Shown: piece by piece, positions 6,131-13,631 of the stretch
Layout: each line of letters begins with the position of its first letter
How positions within the stretch are numbered: the first letter of the stretch is position 1
NCBI GenBank assembly: GCA_002305955.1
Contig: DBRH01000072.1
Span: 12,125-32,097 of the forward strand
DNA: 19,973 nucleotides
Source of the DNA: Kosmotogaceae bacterium UBA1373
Lineage (GTDB): Bacteria > Thermotogota > Thermotogae > Petrotogales > Kosmotogaceae
Direction of reading: 5' to 3'
Position numbers and translations under genes: made by a program
Notes under the pieces: generated by a model
Database searches by the model: none
The model's input: the letters and a program-made list of their open reading frames with translations, nothing else
Told to the model about the DNA's origin: nothing

Positions 6131-8435
6131 AGCCTTTGAAACCGTTGGAAAGCCGAAGAAGAAACTCGACGGCAGAGCGCTGGTGAGAGGGAAACCCGTA
6201 TATACTCCAGATTATGATGTCCCCGGTGCGCTCACCGTGAAGCTTCTGCGCTCTCCACACGCTCACGCGATAATAAAAACCATAGATACCGATCAGGCCC
6301 GCGCCGTCGAGGGCGTCGTCGCGATCCTGACGCACGAGGATCTGGAAAGGATTCCCTACTCCAGAGCCGGCCAGGGATACCCCGAGCCTTCTCCATACGA
6401 CGCTTACCTGCTGGACAGGAAGGTGCGCTACGTGGGAGACGCGGTCGCGATCGTGGCGGCTACCTCCGAGAAGGCGGCCCTGAAAGCCCTGAAATTGATA
6501 GAGGTCGAGTACGAACTTCTCGATCCCGTTCTGAATATGGAAGACTCGATGAAGGAAGGATCACCCGTGATACACGACGAGGAAGACTGCTCGGGCCTCT
6601 TCGATAAATCGAGAAACATCGCGGCGCACTTCGAAATGGAGATAGGAGACGTCGAGGGAACGCTCAACGGTTGCGATTACGTCATCACGAGAACCTACCA
6701 CCTCGACACACAATTACACGCCGCGCTTGAGCCGCACAACGCGGTGACCTACCTCGATCCGGCCGGCCGGCTCATAGTTGTGACCTCTACGCAGGTCCCC
6801 TTTCACTGCCGGCGCATCCTGTCGAGAATACTGAACAAACCAATATCGGAAATACGCGTCATAAAGCCCAGAATAGGCGGGGGCTTCGGCGGGAAGCAGT
6901 CGATAATAGCCGAGCCTTACGCCGCGATCGTGACGCTCAAGACCGGGAGGCCGGCCAGAATAATCTACACCAGGGAAGAGGTCTCGATGGCCTCGAACAT
7001 ACGACACGAGATGAAGTACGACATAACGGTCGGGGCCGACGGCAACGGCAGGATAAAGGCCATCTCCATGCACGGTCTCTCCAACACGGGTGCCTACGGC
7101 GAGCACTGTCTGACGACCTTCATGGTCTCGGGCTCGAAAACTCTTCCGCTGTACAACAAGGTCGATGCCGTCCGCTTCGGCGGGGACGTGGTTTACACCA
7201 ACCTGCCGCCTGCCGGCGCCTACAGGGGATATGGAGCGCCTCAGGGACTCTTCGCGCTCGACTGCGCCATAGACGAACTGGCGCACGAGCTGAAGATCGA
7301 CCCGCTGAAAGTGAAGGAGATGAACTCGATCAGGGAGGGAGAGACCTCTCCGATCTTCAAGATAATGGGCGAGGGCCGTGAAGGCGTTCCCCAGATCATG
7401 AAGAGCTGCAAGCTCCAGGAGTGTATAGATCTGGGAAAGAAAGCGATAGGATGGGACGAGAAGAGGGGCAGGCGCACGAGAAGGGGTAGCAGGGTCAGGG
7501 GTTTAGGCTGCGCGCTGGCCATGCAGGGATCGGGTATACCCAGGGTCGATATGGGCGCCGCGACGCTCAAGATGAACGAAGACGGCTCCTTCAACCTTCT
7601 GGTGGGCGCCACCGATATCGGCACCGGGAGCGACACCATCCTCGCCCAGATCGCGGCCGAGGTCCTCTCCGTTCCCCTCGAGAAGATAATCGTCTATTCT
7701 TCCGACACCGATGTTACACCCTTCGACGTAGGCGCCTACGCCTCGAGTACTACCTACGTCTCGGGCAACGCGGTGAGGCTGGCTGCCGAAAAGGTCAAAA
7801 AGCAGATACTCGAGCTGGCGGCTAACTTCCTGGAGAGAGAAGAGAAAAATCTGAAGCTTTCGGCCGGAATCGTGACGTGCGACGATGGGAGCTCGGTGAG
7901 CCTGGAGGAGCTCTGCACCAGGCACATGTACACCTTCAACCAGCAACAGATCGCCGCTACGGCCTCCTACGTGGGCGAGGAGTCGCCACCGCCCTTCCTC
8001 GCCACCTTCGCCGAAGTCGAGATCGATACTGAAACCGGCAAGGTTTACCTGATAAACCTCGTCTCTTACGCCGACTGTGGGCTGGCACTCAACCCCATTC
8101 AGGCCATGGGACAGCTGGAGGGCGCCTCGATGCAGGGCATAGGCTGGGCGTTGTACGAGGATATAATCTACTCCACCGGCGGCCGGATGCTCACCAACGA
8201 TTTCTTCACCTACAAGGTTCCCTCCAGGATGGATTACGGGAAGCTGACCTGCGGACTGGTCGAAAGCTACGAACCCACCGGGCCGTTCGGAGCGAAAAGC
8301 ATCGGGGAAATAGGCATAGATTCGCCGATACCGGCGATCGGGAACGCGATCTTCGATGCCACTGGAATAAGATTGAGACATGCCCCCTTCAGGAGCGAGA
8401 AGATCTTCTTCGAAATACTGAATCTGGAGGTTTGA
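6123..8435 (+). CDS. Molybdenum hydroxylase large (Mo-cofactor) subunit, xanthine dehydrogenase family
   Basis: 770 residues. The N-terminal a/b hammerhead (about 15-130: VGKPKKKLDGRALVRG, SPHAHAI at 44-50, VRYVGDAVA at 101-109) is followed by the Mo-cofactor domains. Signatures: IGGGFGGKQ 251-259, AYRGYGAPQG 366-375, GATDIGTGSDT 495-505, GAYASSTTYVSGNA 537-550, and GAKSIGEIG 723-731, where Glu729 matches the catalytic base of the family. Arg368 matches the substrate-binding Arg of xanthine oxidase (bovine 880), but the position of bovine Glu802 is Gln259. The pattern fits an N-heterocycle hydroxylase but does not fix xanthine as substrate. The protein is cytosolic (no Tat signal). It is the only Mo subunit in the window, although two sets of small subunits are present. 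A selenium-dependent form is possible, but no yqeB/yqeC-like maturation gene is visible. Confidence 0.93.
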   Translation: MSEAFETVGKPKKKLDGRALVRGKPVYTPDYDVPGALTVKLLRSPHAHAIIKTIDTDQARAVEGVVAILTHEDLERIPYSRAGQGYPEPSPYDAYLLDRKVRYVGDAVAIVAATSEKAALKALKLIEVEYELLDPVLNMEDSMKEGSPVIHDEEDCSGLFDKSRNIAAHFEMEIGDVEGTLNGCDYVITRTYHLDTQLHAALEPHNAVTYLDPAGRLIVVTSTQVPFHCRRILSRILNKPISEIRVIKPRIGGGFGGKQSIIAEPYAAIVTLKTGRPARIIYTREEVSMASNIRHEMKYDITVGADGNGRIKAISMHGLSNTGAYGEHCLTTFMVSGSKTLPLYNKVDAVRFGGDVVYTNLPPAGAYRGYGAPQGLFALDCAIDELAHELKIDPLKVKEMNSIREGETSPIFKIMGEGREGVPQIMKSCKLQECIDLGKKAIGWDEKRGRRTRRGSRVRGLGCALAMQGSGIPRVDMGAATLKMNEDGSFNLLVGATDIGTGSDTILAQIAAEVLSVPLEKIIVYSSDTDVTPFDVGAYASSTTYVSGNAVRLAAEKVKKQILELAANFLEREEKNLKLSAGIVTCDDGSSVSLEELCTRHMYTFNQQQIAATASYVGEESPPPFLATFAEVEIDTETGKVYLINLVSYADCGLALNPIQAMGQLEGASMQGIGWALYEDIIYSTGGRMLTNDFFTYKVPSRMDYGKLTCGLVESYEPTGPFGAKSIGEIGIDSPIPAIGNAIFDATGIRLRHAPFRSEKIFFEILNLEV

Positions 8436-8436
8436 A

Positions 8437-9543
8437 ATGTACAGGTTTATTTGCAGTCTTTTGATACTGACAGTCGTCGTTCCGCTCGCAGGGCTGACCG
8501 TCTGGGTGAGCTGGGAGGGCGAGGACTTTTACAGGGAAGTCGCCTCGTCGTTCGAGCGGGAAAAAGGAATAAAGGTCGAACTGGAGTATTTCCCCAAGAT
8601 CGAGGAAAAGCTTGGAGTCGCTCTAAAGACAGGCGACCTGCCCGACATGGCTCTCGTCAAGGATACTTACTCGGGGAATCTGGGAGCTTCGAAGAGAGCG
8701 CTCGAAATCGCCGCCGATGATCTGGCCCGTTTCAAAGGGGAGTACCTGGAGGCCTATATGTATAACGGGGCCGTTGTGGCGCTTCCCTTTTACGCAGATG
8801 TCCAGGTAGCCTTCATCAACAGAACTGTCTTCGATAAGGCCGGGCTGCCACTTCCCGGTGAGCTCGATCTGGGAGAGCTCGAAGCGATCGTGCAGGAGCT
8901 GAAGAAAGTCGTTCAGTACCCCGTCGCCTTCGATTTCACCTCCCCCTACATGATGTTTCCCTACATTTCCGACCCATCTCCGGTCGGAGAGGGCGGAAGG
9001 CCGTTCTTGAGCGGCAGGGAACGTGTAGAGGCCGTCGAAGCGGTCAAGGTATACTTCGACACCGGAGTGCTAAGCAGACTGGAGAGGGCTGCAATGAACG
9101 GCCTCTTCAGAAACGGGAAGATAGGGATTATGCTTCAGGGTAGCTATATGGCCGAGAAGTTCGCAGCCGCGAATCTGGACTTTGCGATGGTGCCGCTACC
9201 GGATCTAGAAGGCAGGAAGATAAGGGGTGTCATAGATTCCAAGGGCTTCGCCCTATTCAAAGAGGAAAGCTACGCGCAGTCTATAGAGTTCGCGAGATAC
9301 CTTATGGAGAAGAGCGAGGCCTTCTGCGGGCAGTACTGGAAATACCCGCTCTTCGAAACCGTCCAGGGCGATCCCGAACTGGAGAGGATCATCGCGAGCG
9401 GACAGTACATGCCCAACGGGCCGGGCTATCAGGCGATGCTCTTTGAAGCCTTCGAGCCGGCCCTTCAGGCCATTTTCAGTGGTGCGATGGGTGTTGAGCA
9501 GGCGTTGAACGGAGCACAGGGATACATAGATTCGACCTGGTGA
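8437..9543 (+). CDS. ABC transporter extracellular solute-binding protein (family 1)
   Basis: 368 residues. Residues 1-20 form a signal peptide (RFICSLLILTVVVPLAGL) with no lipobox cysteine, so a free periplasmic protein is expected. The mature part starts TVWVSWEGEDFYREVASSFE, followed by GIKVELEYFP, LPDMALVKDTYS and VALPFYADVQVAFINRTVF. This is the layout of the maltose/sn-glycerol-phosphate-type binding protein family. ATG 8437 is 1 bp after the Mo-subunit stop, with GGAGG at 8426-8430. Family 1 proteins usually bind sugars, but linkage to the hydroxylase suggests a nucleoside, purine or related heterocycle; this is inference only. The permease gene starts 1 bp after its stop. Confidence 0.88.
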   Translation: MYRFICSLLILTVVVPLAGLTVWVSWEGEDFYREVASSFEREKGIKVELEYFPKIEEKLGVALKTGDLPDMALVKDTYSGNLGASKRALEIAADDLARFKGEYLEAYMYNGAVVALPFYADVQVAFINRTVFDKAGLPLPGELDLGELEAIVQELKKVVQYPVAFDFTSPYMMFPYISDPSPVGEGGRPFLSGRERVEAVEAVKVYFDTGVLSRLERAAMNGLFRNGKIGIMLQGSYMAEKFAAANLDFAMVPLPDLEGRKIRGVIDSKGFALFKEESYAQSIEFARYLMEKSEAFCGQYWKYPLFETVQGDPELERIIASGQYMPNGPGYQAMLFEAFEPALQAIFSGAMGVEQALNGAQGYIDSTW

Positions 9544-9544
9544 G

Positions 9545-11578
9545 ATGCTTCCAGCGCTGCTCGTTCTACTCGCTCTAATTTCGCTGCAGTTCGTGGTCAG
9601 GAAGAACTGGACGCTCGGTCTTCCAGCCTTCCTGATCGTTCTGCTGACAATCGTGGGCCCTATTCTCTGGGCCCTTTTCATCTCCTTCACCAGTTACGGC
9701 GTCTATCAGGAGAGGCCTCTCTTCGCCGGTTTTGACAACTATCTGAAAATCCTCGAAGATTCCGGCTTCAAACTCTCGCTCAAGCTGACGGCTTTGTGGT
9801 CCTTTCTTAGAACCTCGCTGGAGATATCGCTCTCGTTTCTTCTAGCCCTGAAGCTGAGAAAAAGCTCAAGAACCGGAAGGCTGGCGCTGCTACTGCTGGC
9901 GCTCGGCTGGTTCGTTCCCTCCTTCATAACCGTGTCGGGATGGAGGGCCTTCATACAGGGCTACGGCGGCTACTCTTTGCTGAACATCGTTCTGGGAACG
10001 GGCGTCGATCTCACGCTCAATCCGGCCCAGGCCTTCCTCGCCACGCTTCTGGTGAGCGTCTGGCTGTCGATACCATTTTCAACGATGATAATAGTCGGAA
10101 TGCTCGGCAGGGTTTCCGGGGAGCTGGACGATATGATGAGGCTGGACGGTGCCGGAGATTTCGCGAGTGCGACGCTCCTGCTGGGCGAGATACGCCATCT
10201 CATGGTACCGTACGCCCTCTTCCAGCTGGCAAGGGCGACGAAGGAGTTCACATCGGTCTTTCTCCTTTCGGGTAACGGGCCGTTGCTGCCGGAGGGTTTC
10301 ACACCACAGACGTTGGTCGGCTCGACCTCTTTTGCCGGGGTAGTTCTCTTCAGGAAGTTCGCCGCCGTCAAGGATTACGGTCTCCTCTCGGCCTACGCCG
10401 TCTTCGCGGGGGGCTTCGCGATTCTATGGATACTCGGAGCCGTCTTCTCCAGAAACAGCGTCCCGAAACGCCACAGACAGATCCTCTTCCTGAGCGCCGT
10501 GGCGCATCTCTTTCTGGGGGCCTACACCGGCTGGAGCTTCTGGTTTCTGGTACCGGTAACGGCCTACTCGCTTCTCCCCTTCACCATACCGCGCCACAGG
10601 AGGTTTTTCCGCCTTACCGTCGGAGCTTTGATCATATACGAAATAATCATGAATGTGGTGAAGATCTCGCTGGAGGGCGTGAGCGGGATAGTGCCGGCCA
10701 GCTTTCTCAGCGTTCCTCTGATTCTCCTTTCGATGAGGTACAGGTTTCCCTCGATCGACTTCACGCTTTCCCGATGGCTCAAAAGTTCGCTGCTGATCCT
10801 CTCGCTCCTGCCCACGGTTTTTCTCGTCGCGTACATTCTCCTTCTCTCCTTCTCCGTAGAGGGAGAGATAATCCCTTCGCTGAATGCGCTCACAGCGGCG
10901 AATTATCCGAGGGTCATAGGCGACGGGCTTTTGAACACCATCTTCAACACTCTTAAAACGGCCCTCTGGTGCTTTGCGATAATTCTGGGAACCATAATAC
11001 CTCTGGCCTATCTCTTCGCCACCAAAAAAGGCTTCCTTGCGAAGGCGACGTCCTCGCTGGTGCTGCTGGGAAGCCTCTACACGGGGATGCACACACTGTT
11101 GCCTCTCTACTTCATATTCAGGGGTATCGGTCTGACCGACAGTTTCTTCGGGGTCGCCCTGGTCGTAACGGTTCAATCGGCGCCTCTGGCCCTGCTCGTT
11201 CTCGGCGGCTTTTTCGCCTCGGTGCCTCGCGAACTACGCGAGATATCTAGGCTCGACGGTCTCTCCGGGACCGGCTACCTCTGGAGGATACTCTTCCCCC
11301 TTTCGCTGCCGGTCGTTGGCGGGGTTCTGACCTATGTACTGGTTTCCTGCTGGAGTTCCTTCACGCTGCCCCTGATCATGCTGAACCGGAGCGAAATGAT
11401 GCCCTTTTCGCTGAAAGTTTTCTCCTACGCCGGCGAGATAAGGAGTTACTACACTTCCTGGAACCTCTTCGCCGCGGCCTCGGTTATCGGCACGGTACCG
11501 CTCCTCCTGCTTTTCAGGATCGCTCGGTCGATGATTTACAGCCCCGGTCTGGGCGATAGAGGCGTAGGTTATGATTGA
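9545..11578 (+). CDS. Fused two-module ABC permease (MalF-like + MalG-like in one chain)
   Basis: 677 residues, about twice a normal permease. The N-terminal module (1 to about 300) has the MalF/UgpA-like beginning and an EAA-type cytoplasmic loop at about 193-222 (ELDDMMRLDGAGDF). The C-terminal module (about 410-677) resembles MalG/UgpE, with a second EAA loop at 563-592 (ELREISRLDGLSGTGYLW, ending in FPLSLPVVGG). Between them, about 305-410 adds roughly four extra hydrophobic segments (near 312-330, 333-347, 357-372, 381-397) that standard permeases lack. Each EAA loop normally docks one ATPase, so a single chain could replace the usual heterodimer. ATG 9545 follows the binding-protein stop by 1 bp; its ribosome binding site is weak, so translation is probably coupled. 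No ATP-binding gene is in the window, so a shared MalK/MsmK-type ATPase elsewhere or upstream is presumed. Confidence 0.85.
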   Translation: MLPALLVLLALISLQFVVRKNWTLGLPAFLIVLLTIVGPILWALFISFTSYGVYQERPLFAGFDNYLKILEDSGFKLSLKLTALWSFLRTSLEISLSFLLALKLRKSSRTGRLALLLLALGWFVPSFITVSGWRAFIQGYGGYSLLNIVLGTGVDLTLNPAQAFLATLLVSVWLSIPFSTMIIVGMLGRVSGELDDMMRLDGAGDFASATLLLGEIRHLMVPYALFQLARATKEFTSVFLLSGNGPLLPEGFTPQTLVGSTSFAGVVLFRKFAAVKDYGLLSAYAVFAGGFAILWILGAVFSRNSVPKRHRQILFLSAVAHLFLGAYTGWSFWFLVPVTAYSLLPFTIPRHRRFFRLTVGALIIYEIIMNVVKISLEGVSGIVPASFLSVPLILLSMRYRFPSIDFTLSRWLKSSLLILSLLPTVFLVAYILLLSFSVEGEIIPSLNALTAANYPRVIGDGLLNTIFNTLKTALWCFAIILGTIIPLAYLFATKKGFLAKATSSLVLLGSLYTGMHTLLPLYFIFRGIGLTDSFFGVALVVTVQSAPLALLVLGGFFASVPRELREISRLDGLSGTGYLWRILFPLSLPVVGGVLTYVLVSCWSSFTLPLIMLNRSEMMPFSLKVFSYAGEIRSYYTSWNLFAAASVIGTVPLLLLFRIARSMIYSPGLGDRGVGYD

Positions 11579-11613
11579 GTTTTGCGAAGAATCTTTTCAA
11601 AGGCTTATTGATT

Positions 11614-11641
11614 TTGACTCCCGTCGATGGCAAACTATTAA
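11614..11641 (+). promoter_or_regulatory. Sigma70-type promoter for the LD-carboxypeptidase gene
   Basis: TTGACT (11614-11619) and TATTAA (11636-11641) are spaced 16 bp apart, 28 bp before the ATG at 11669. A good -35 and a fair -10, lying just after the permease stop, where a new transcription unit would start. No terminator was seen between the permease and this site, so read-through from the large operon is also possible. Confidence 0.55.
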
Positions 11642-11668
11642 GTATAGCTTTCACTGGAGGATATTCTA

Positions 11669-12616
11669 ATGAGAAAGGTCTGGTTGATGATTATGCTGCT
11701 CAACTTCTTGCTTCTCAGCAACTCGCTCTCAGGAGGAGAAATAAGGACAGTCTTCGTGACGGCTCCTTCTAGTTTTCCCGACAGGGGCAAACTCGACGCC
11801 GGTGTCGCCGCGCTGAGGAACGCCGGTTTCAGGGTCGTCGTCGGAAGGAGCTGCCAGGCCTTTCTCTCTCCGCGGGAGAAGGCCCAGGAGTTGAACGAAG
11901 CCTTTTCGAACCCCGAGTACGAAGCGATCATAACGGCCAGGGGCGGCTACGGATCGTACAACATTCTCGACTGGCTGGACTGGGAGAGTATCGCCGCCAA
12001 CCCCAAACCCTTCGTGGGTTACAGCGATATAACGGCACTCCTGCTGGCCATCTACTTCAAGACGGGGATCGTCACCTATCACGGGCCTATGGTCGCCGTG
12101 GAGCTTGGAAGCGACGGCCAATCGCTTAAGAACATAATGGACCTCTTCAACGGCAACAGGACCATAAGGTTCAACTACGCTTCCACACCGGTGATACCCG
12201 GCCTTATGACGGGGAGATTGATTCCGGCCAACCTGTCGCTCTTCCAGGCCCTGCAGGGCACCGAGTATCTGGGCTCCTTGAAAGACGCGATTCTGGTGCT
12301 GGAAGACGTCAGCGAGTCGAAGGAATCGCTCGAGAGAATGATATGGAACATCGCTCACATAAACGGCTTTTCGTCTCTGCGCGGGGTAATCTTCGCCGGT
12401 TTCACCGAGATAAAGAACGGCGATCTGAACGATATCAAAAAGCTGATAAACGATTACTTTCTCGGCAAAGACATCCCTGTCTGGATCGGTATGCCGAGCT
12501 ACCACGGAGATTTTCCGAAGCTTGTGCTTCCGGTGGGCCAGTGGGTGAGCGTCGATATGGAGAAGGGGATCATCGAAGTACTCAATTCCCCCGCCGACAT
12601 GGTGGAAAAGAAATAA
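11669..12616 (+). CDS. LD-carboxypeptidase, peptidase family S66, apparently exported
   Basis: 315 residues, normal for the family. The catalytic triad is recognisable: nucleophile Ser119 in VGYSDITALL, Glu212 in LVLEDVSE, and His279 in SYHGDFPKLVLPVG. RGGYGS at 91-96 and YHGPM at 137-141 are conserved. The enzyme cleaves the L-Lys/mDAP-D-Ala bond of tetrapeptides during murein recycling; related S66 members cleave microcin C7-like peptides. Unlike classical cytosolic LdcA, residues 1-22 look like a signal peptide (VWLMIMLLNFLLLSNSLSGG), so it may act in the periplasm. GGAGG (11656-11660) lies 8 bases before ATG 11669. It has its own promoter and terminator, so it is probably not functionally tied to the hydroxylase operon. 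Confidence 0.88.
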   Translation: MRKVWLMIMLLNFLLLSNSLSGGEIRTVFVTAPSSFPDRGKLDAGVAALRNAGFRVVVGRSCQAFLSPREKAQELNEAFSNPEYEAIITARGGYGSYNILDWLDWESIAANPKPFVGYSDITALLLAIYFKTGIVTYHGPMVAVELGSDGQSLKNIMDLFNGNRTIRFNYASTPVIPGLMTGRLIPANLSLFQALQGTEYLGSLKDAILVLEDVSESKESLERMIWNIAHINGFSSLRGVIFAGFTEIKNGDLNDIKKLINDYFLGKDIPVWIGMPSYHGDFPKLVLPVGQWVSVDMEKGIIEVLNSPADMVEKK

Positions 12617-12639
12617 GAGCGCCCGGAGGCGCTCTTATT
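12612..12639. terminator. Bidirectional hairpin terminator between convergent genes
   Basis: A 12-bp stem (12612-12623 with 12628-12639, core AAGAGCGCC / GGCGCTCTT) with a CGGA loop. It overlaps the stop codon of the LD-carboxypeptidase and lies 21 bp past the end of the thioredoxin reductase gene on the other strand. T-tracts are short on both sides, but the position between two converging genes and the strong stem support termination in both directions. Confidence 0.8.
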
Positions 12640-12659
12640 ACTCTATACAGGTTTTTCGA

Positions 12660-13619
12660 TCAACCGTCGAAATAGGTCCTGGCCGCGTGGTAAACGGCGA
12701 TCGCCCCGTCGGCGGCGGCCGTGACTATCTGGCGCACTTCCTTTTCCCTGACGTCGCCTATAGCGTAAACGCCCTTCACTTCGGTCTCCATGTTCCCGTC
12801 GGTCTGTATGTAGCCGAACCTGTTCAGCGGCAGTTTCCCCTTGAGGAAGCCGCTGTTGGGCAGAAGTCCTATGAAGACGAACATACCCTCGATCGGCAGT
12901 TTTGTGGTTTCGCCGGTTTCCTGGTTCCTGATCTTTATGGCGCGGACCTGCGTGTCGCCCTCGATCGATTCGACCACGGAGCTGAAAATGTACTCGACCT
13001 TTCCGGTAGCGTTCAATTTATCCTGGAGGAGTTTGTCGGCCGTCAGCTTCGGCAGGTTCTGAACTATCGTTATCTTCCTGATCATCTTGCTCAGGTATAT
13101 AGACTCATCCAGCGCGCTGTTGCCACCGCCGATCACGGCGATGTGTTTGTCGGTGAAGAAGTGGCCGTCGCAGGTGGCGCAGTAACTTATACCCCTACCC
13201 TTGAAAGCCTCTTCACCTTCCACACCCAGACTTCTAGGGTTGGAACCCGTCGCTACGATGATCACTCTGGAGGCGACCCTCCTGCCGTTGTCCAGGATCA
13301 CGGCCTTTTCCGGTCCCTCGAGTTCTACATCCACGACCTCGCCGTAGAAAAAAGGCACATCGAAGGCTCTCGCGTGTTCGGCCATCTTTTCACTAAGTTC
13401 CATGCCGCCGACGCTGGTGAAACCCGTCCAGTTCTCCACCGCCTGGGTGTTGTTCATCTGGCCTCCGTCGATCGCCTTTTCGATTATCAGCGGTTTCAGA
13501 CCGGCCTGCACAGCGTAGATGGAGGCTGTGATACCACCAGGTCCGCCACCGATTATAACTATGTCGTATCTGTCTTCAATTTCCGCTTTTTTGGCGCTTC
13601 CCAGCTCGAAGAACGACAT
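12660..13619 (-). CDS. trxB: Thioredoxin reductase (low-molecular-weight type)
   Basis: 319 residues. FAD-binding GGGPGG at 24-29, redox-active CATC (Cys147, Cys150) and a second dinucleotide motif GGGNSA at 164-169, then TEVKGVYAIGDV near the C terminus. It transfers electrons from a reduced nicotinamide (or other donor) to a disulfide partner. The NADPH phosphate-binding H-R-R-x-x-x-R of E. coli TrxB is Q187-N-L-x-x-x-T193 here, so NADPH preference is probably lost; NADH or another donor is more likely. It lies 12 bp after the protein disulfide oxidoreductase, its probable substrate, and shares the operon. ATG start with GAGGAGGG upstream. Last gene of the minus-strand operon. Confidence 0.93.
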   Translation of the reverse strand: MSFFELGSAKKAEIEDRYDIVIIGGGPGGITASIYAVQAGLKPLIIEKAIDGGQMNNTQAVENWTGFTSVGGMELSEKMAEHARAFDVPFFYGEVVDVELEGPEKAVILDNGRRVASRVIIVATGSNPRSLGVEGEEAFKGRGISYCATCDGHFFTDKHIAVIGGGNSALDESIYLSKMIRKITIVQNLPKLTADKLLQDKLNATGKVEYIFSSVVESIEGDTQVRAIKIRNQETGETTKLPIEGMFVFIGLLPNSGFLKGKLPLNRFGYIQTDGNMETEVKGVYAIGDVREKEVRQIVTAAADGAIAVYHAARTYFDG

Positions 13620-13631
13620 CTCTTTCCCTCC

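Noticed and set aside
7503..8381. 292-codon minus-strand frame opposite the Mo subunit
   Set aside because: Antisense shadow of a gene with clear family motifs; no domain seen in its translation.
10424..11176. 250-codon minus-strand frame opposite the permease
   Set aside because: Highly charged, low-complexity translation without motifs, antisense to well-defined membrane segments.
11571..11669. 32-codon frame between the permease and LD-carboxypeptidase, ending TAATG
   Set aside because: Stop/start coupling is tempting, but it covers a good promoter, has only a weak ribosome binding site and no recognisable sequence.
11575..11772. 65-codon TTG frame overlapping the permease end and the carboxypeptidase start
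   Set aside because: It runs about 100 bp into a well-supported gene and has no motif.
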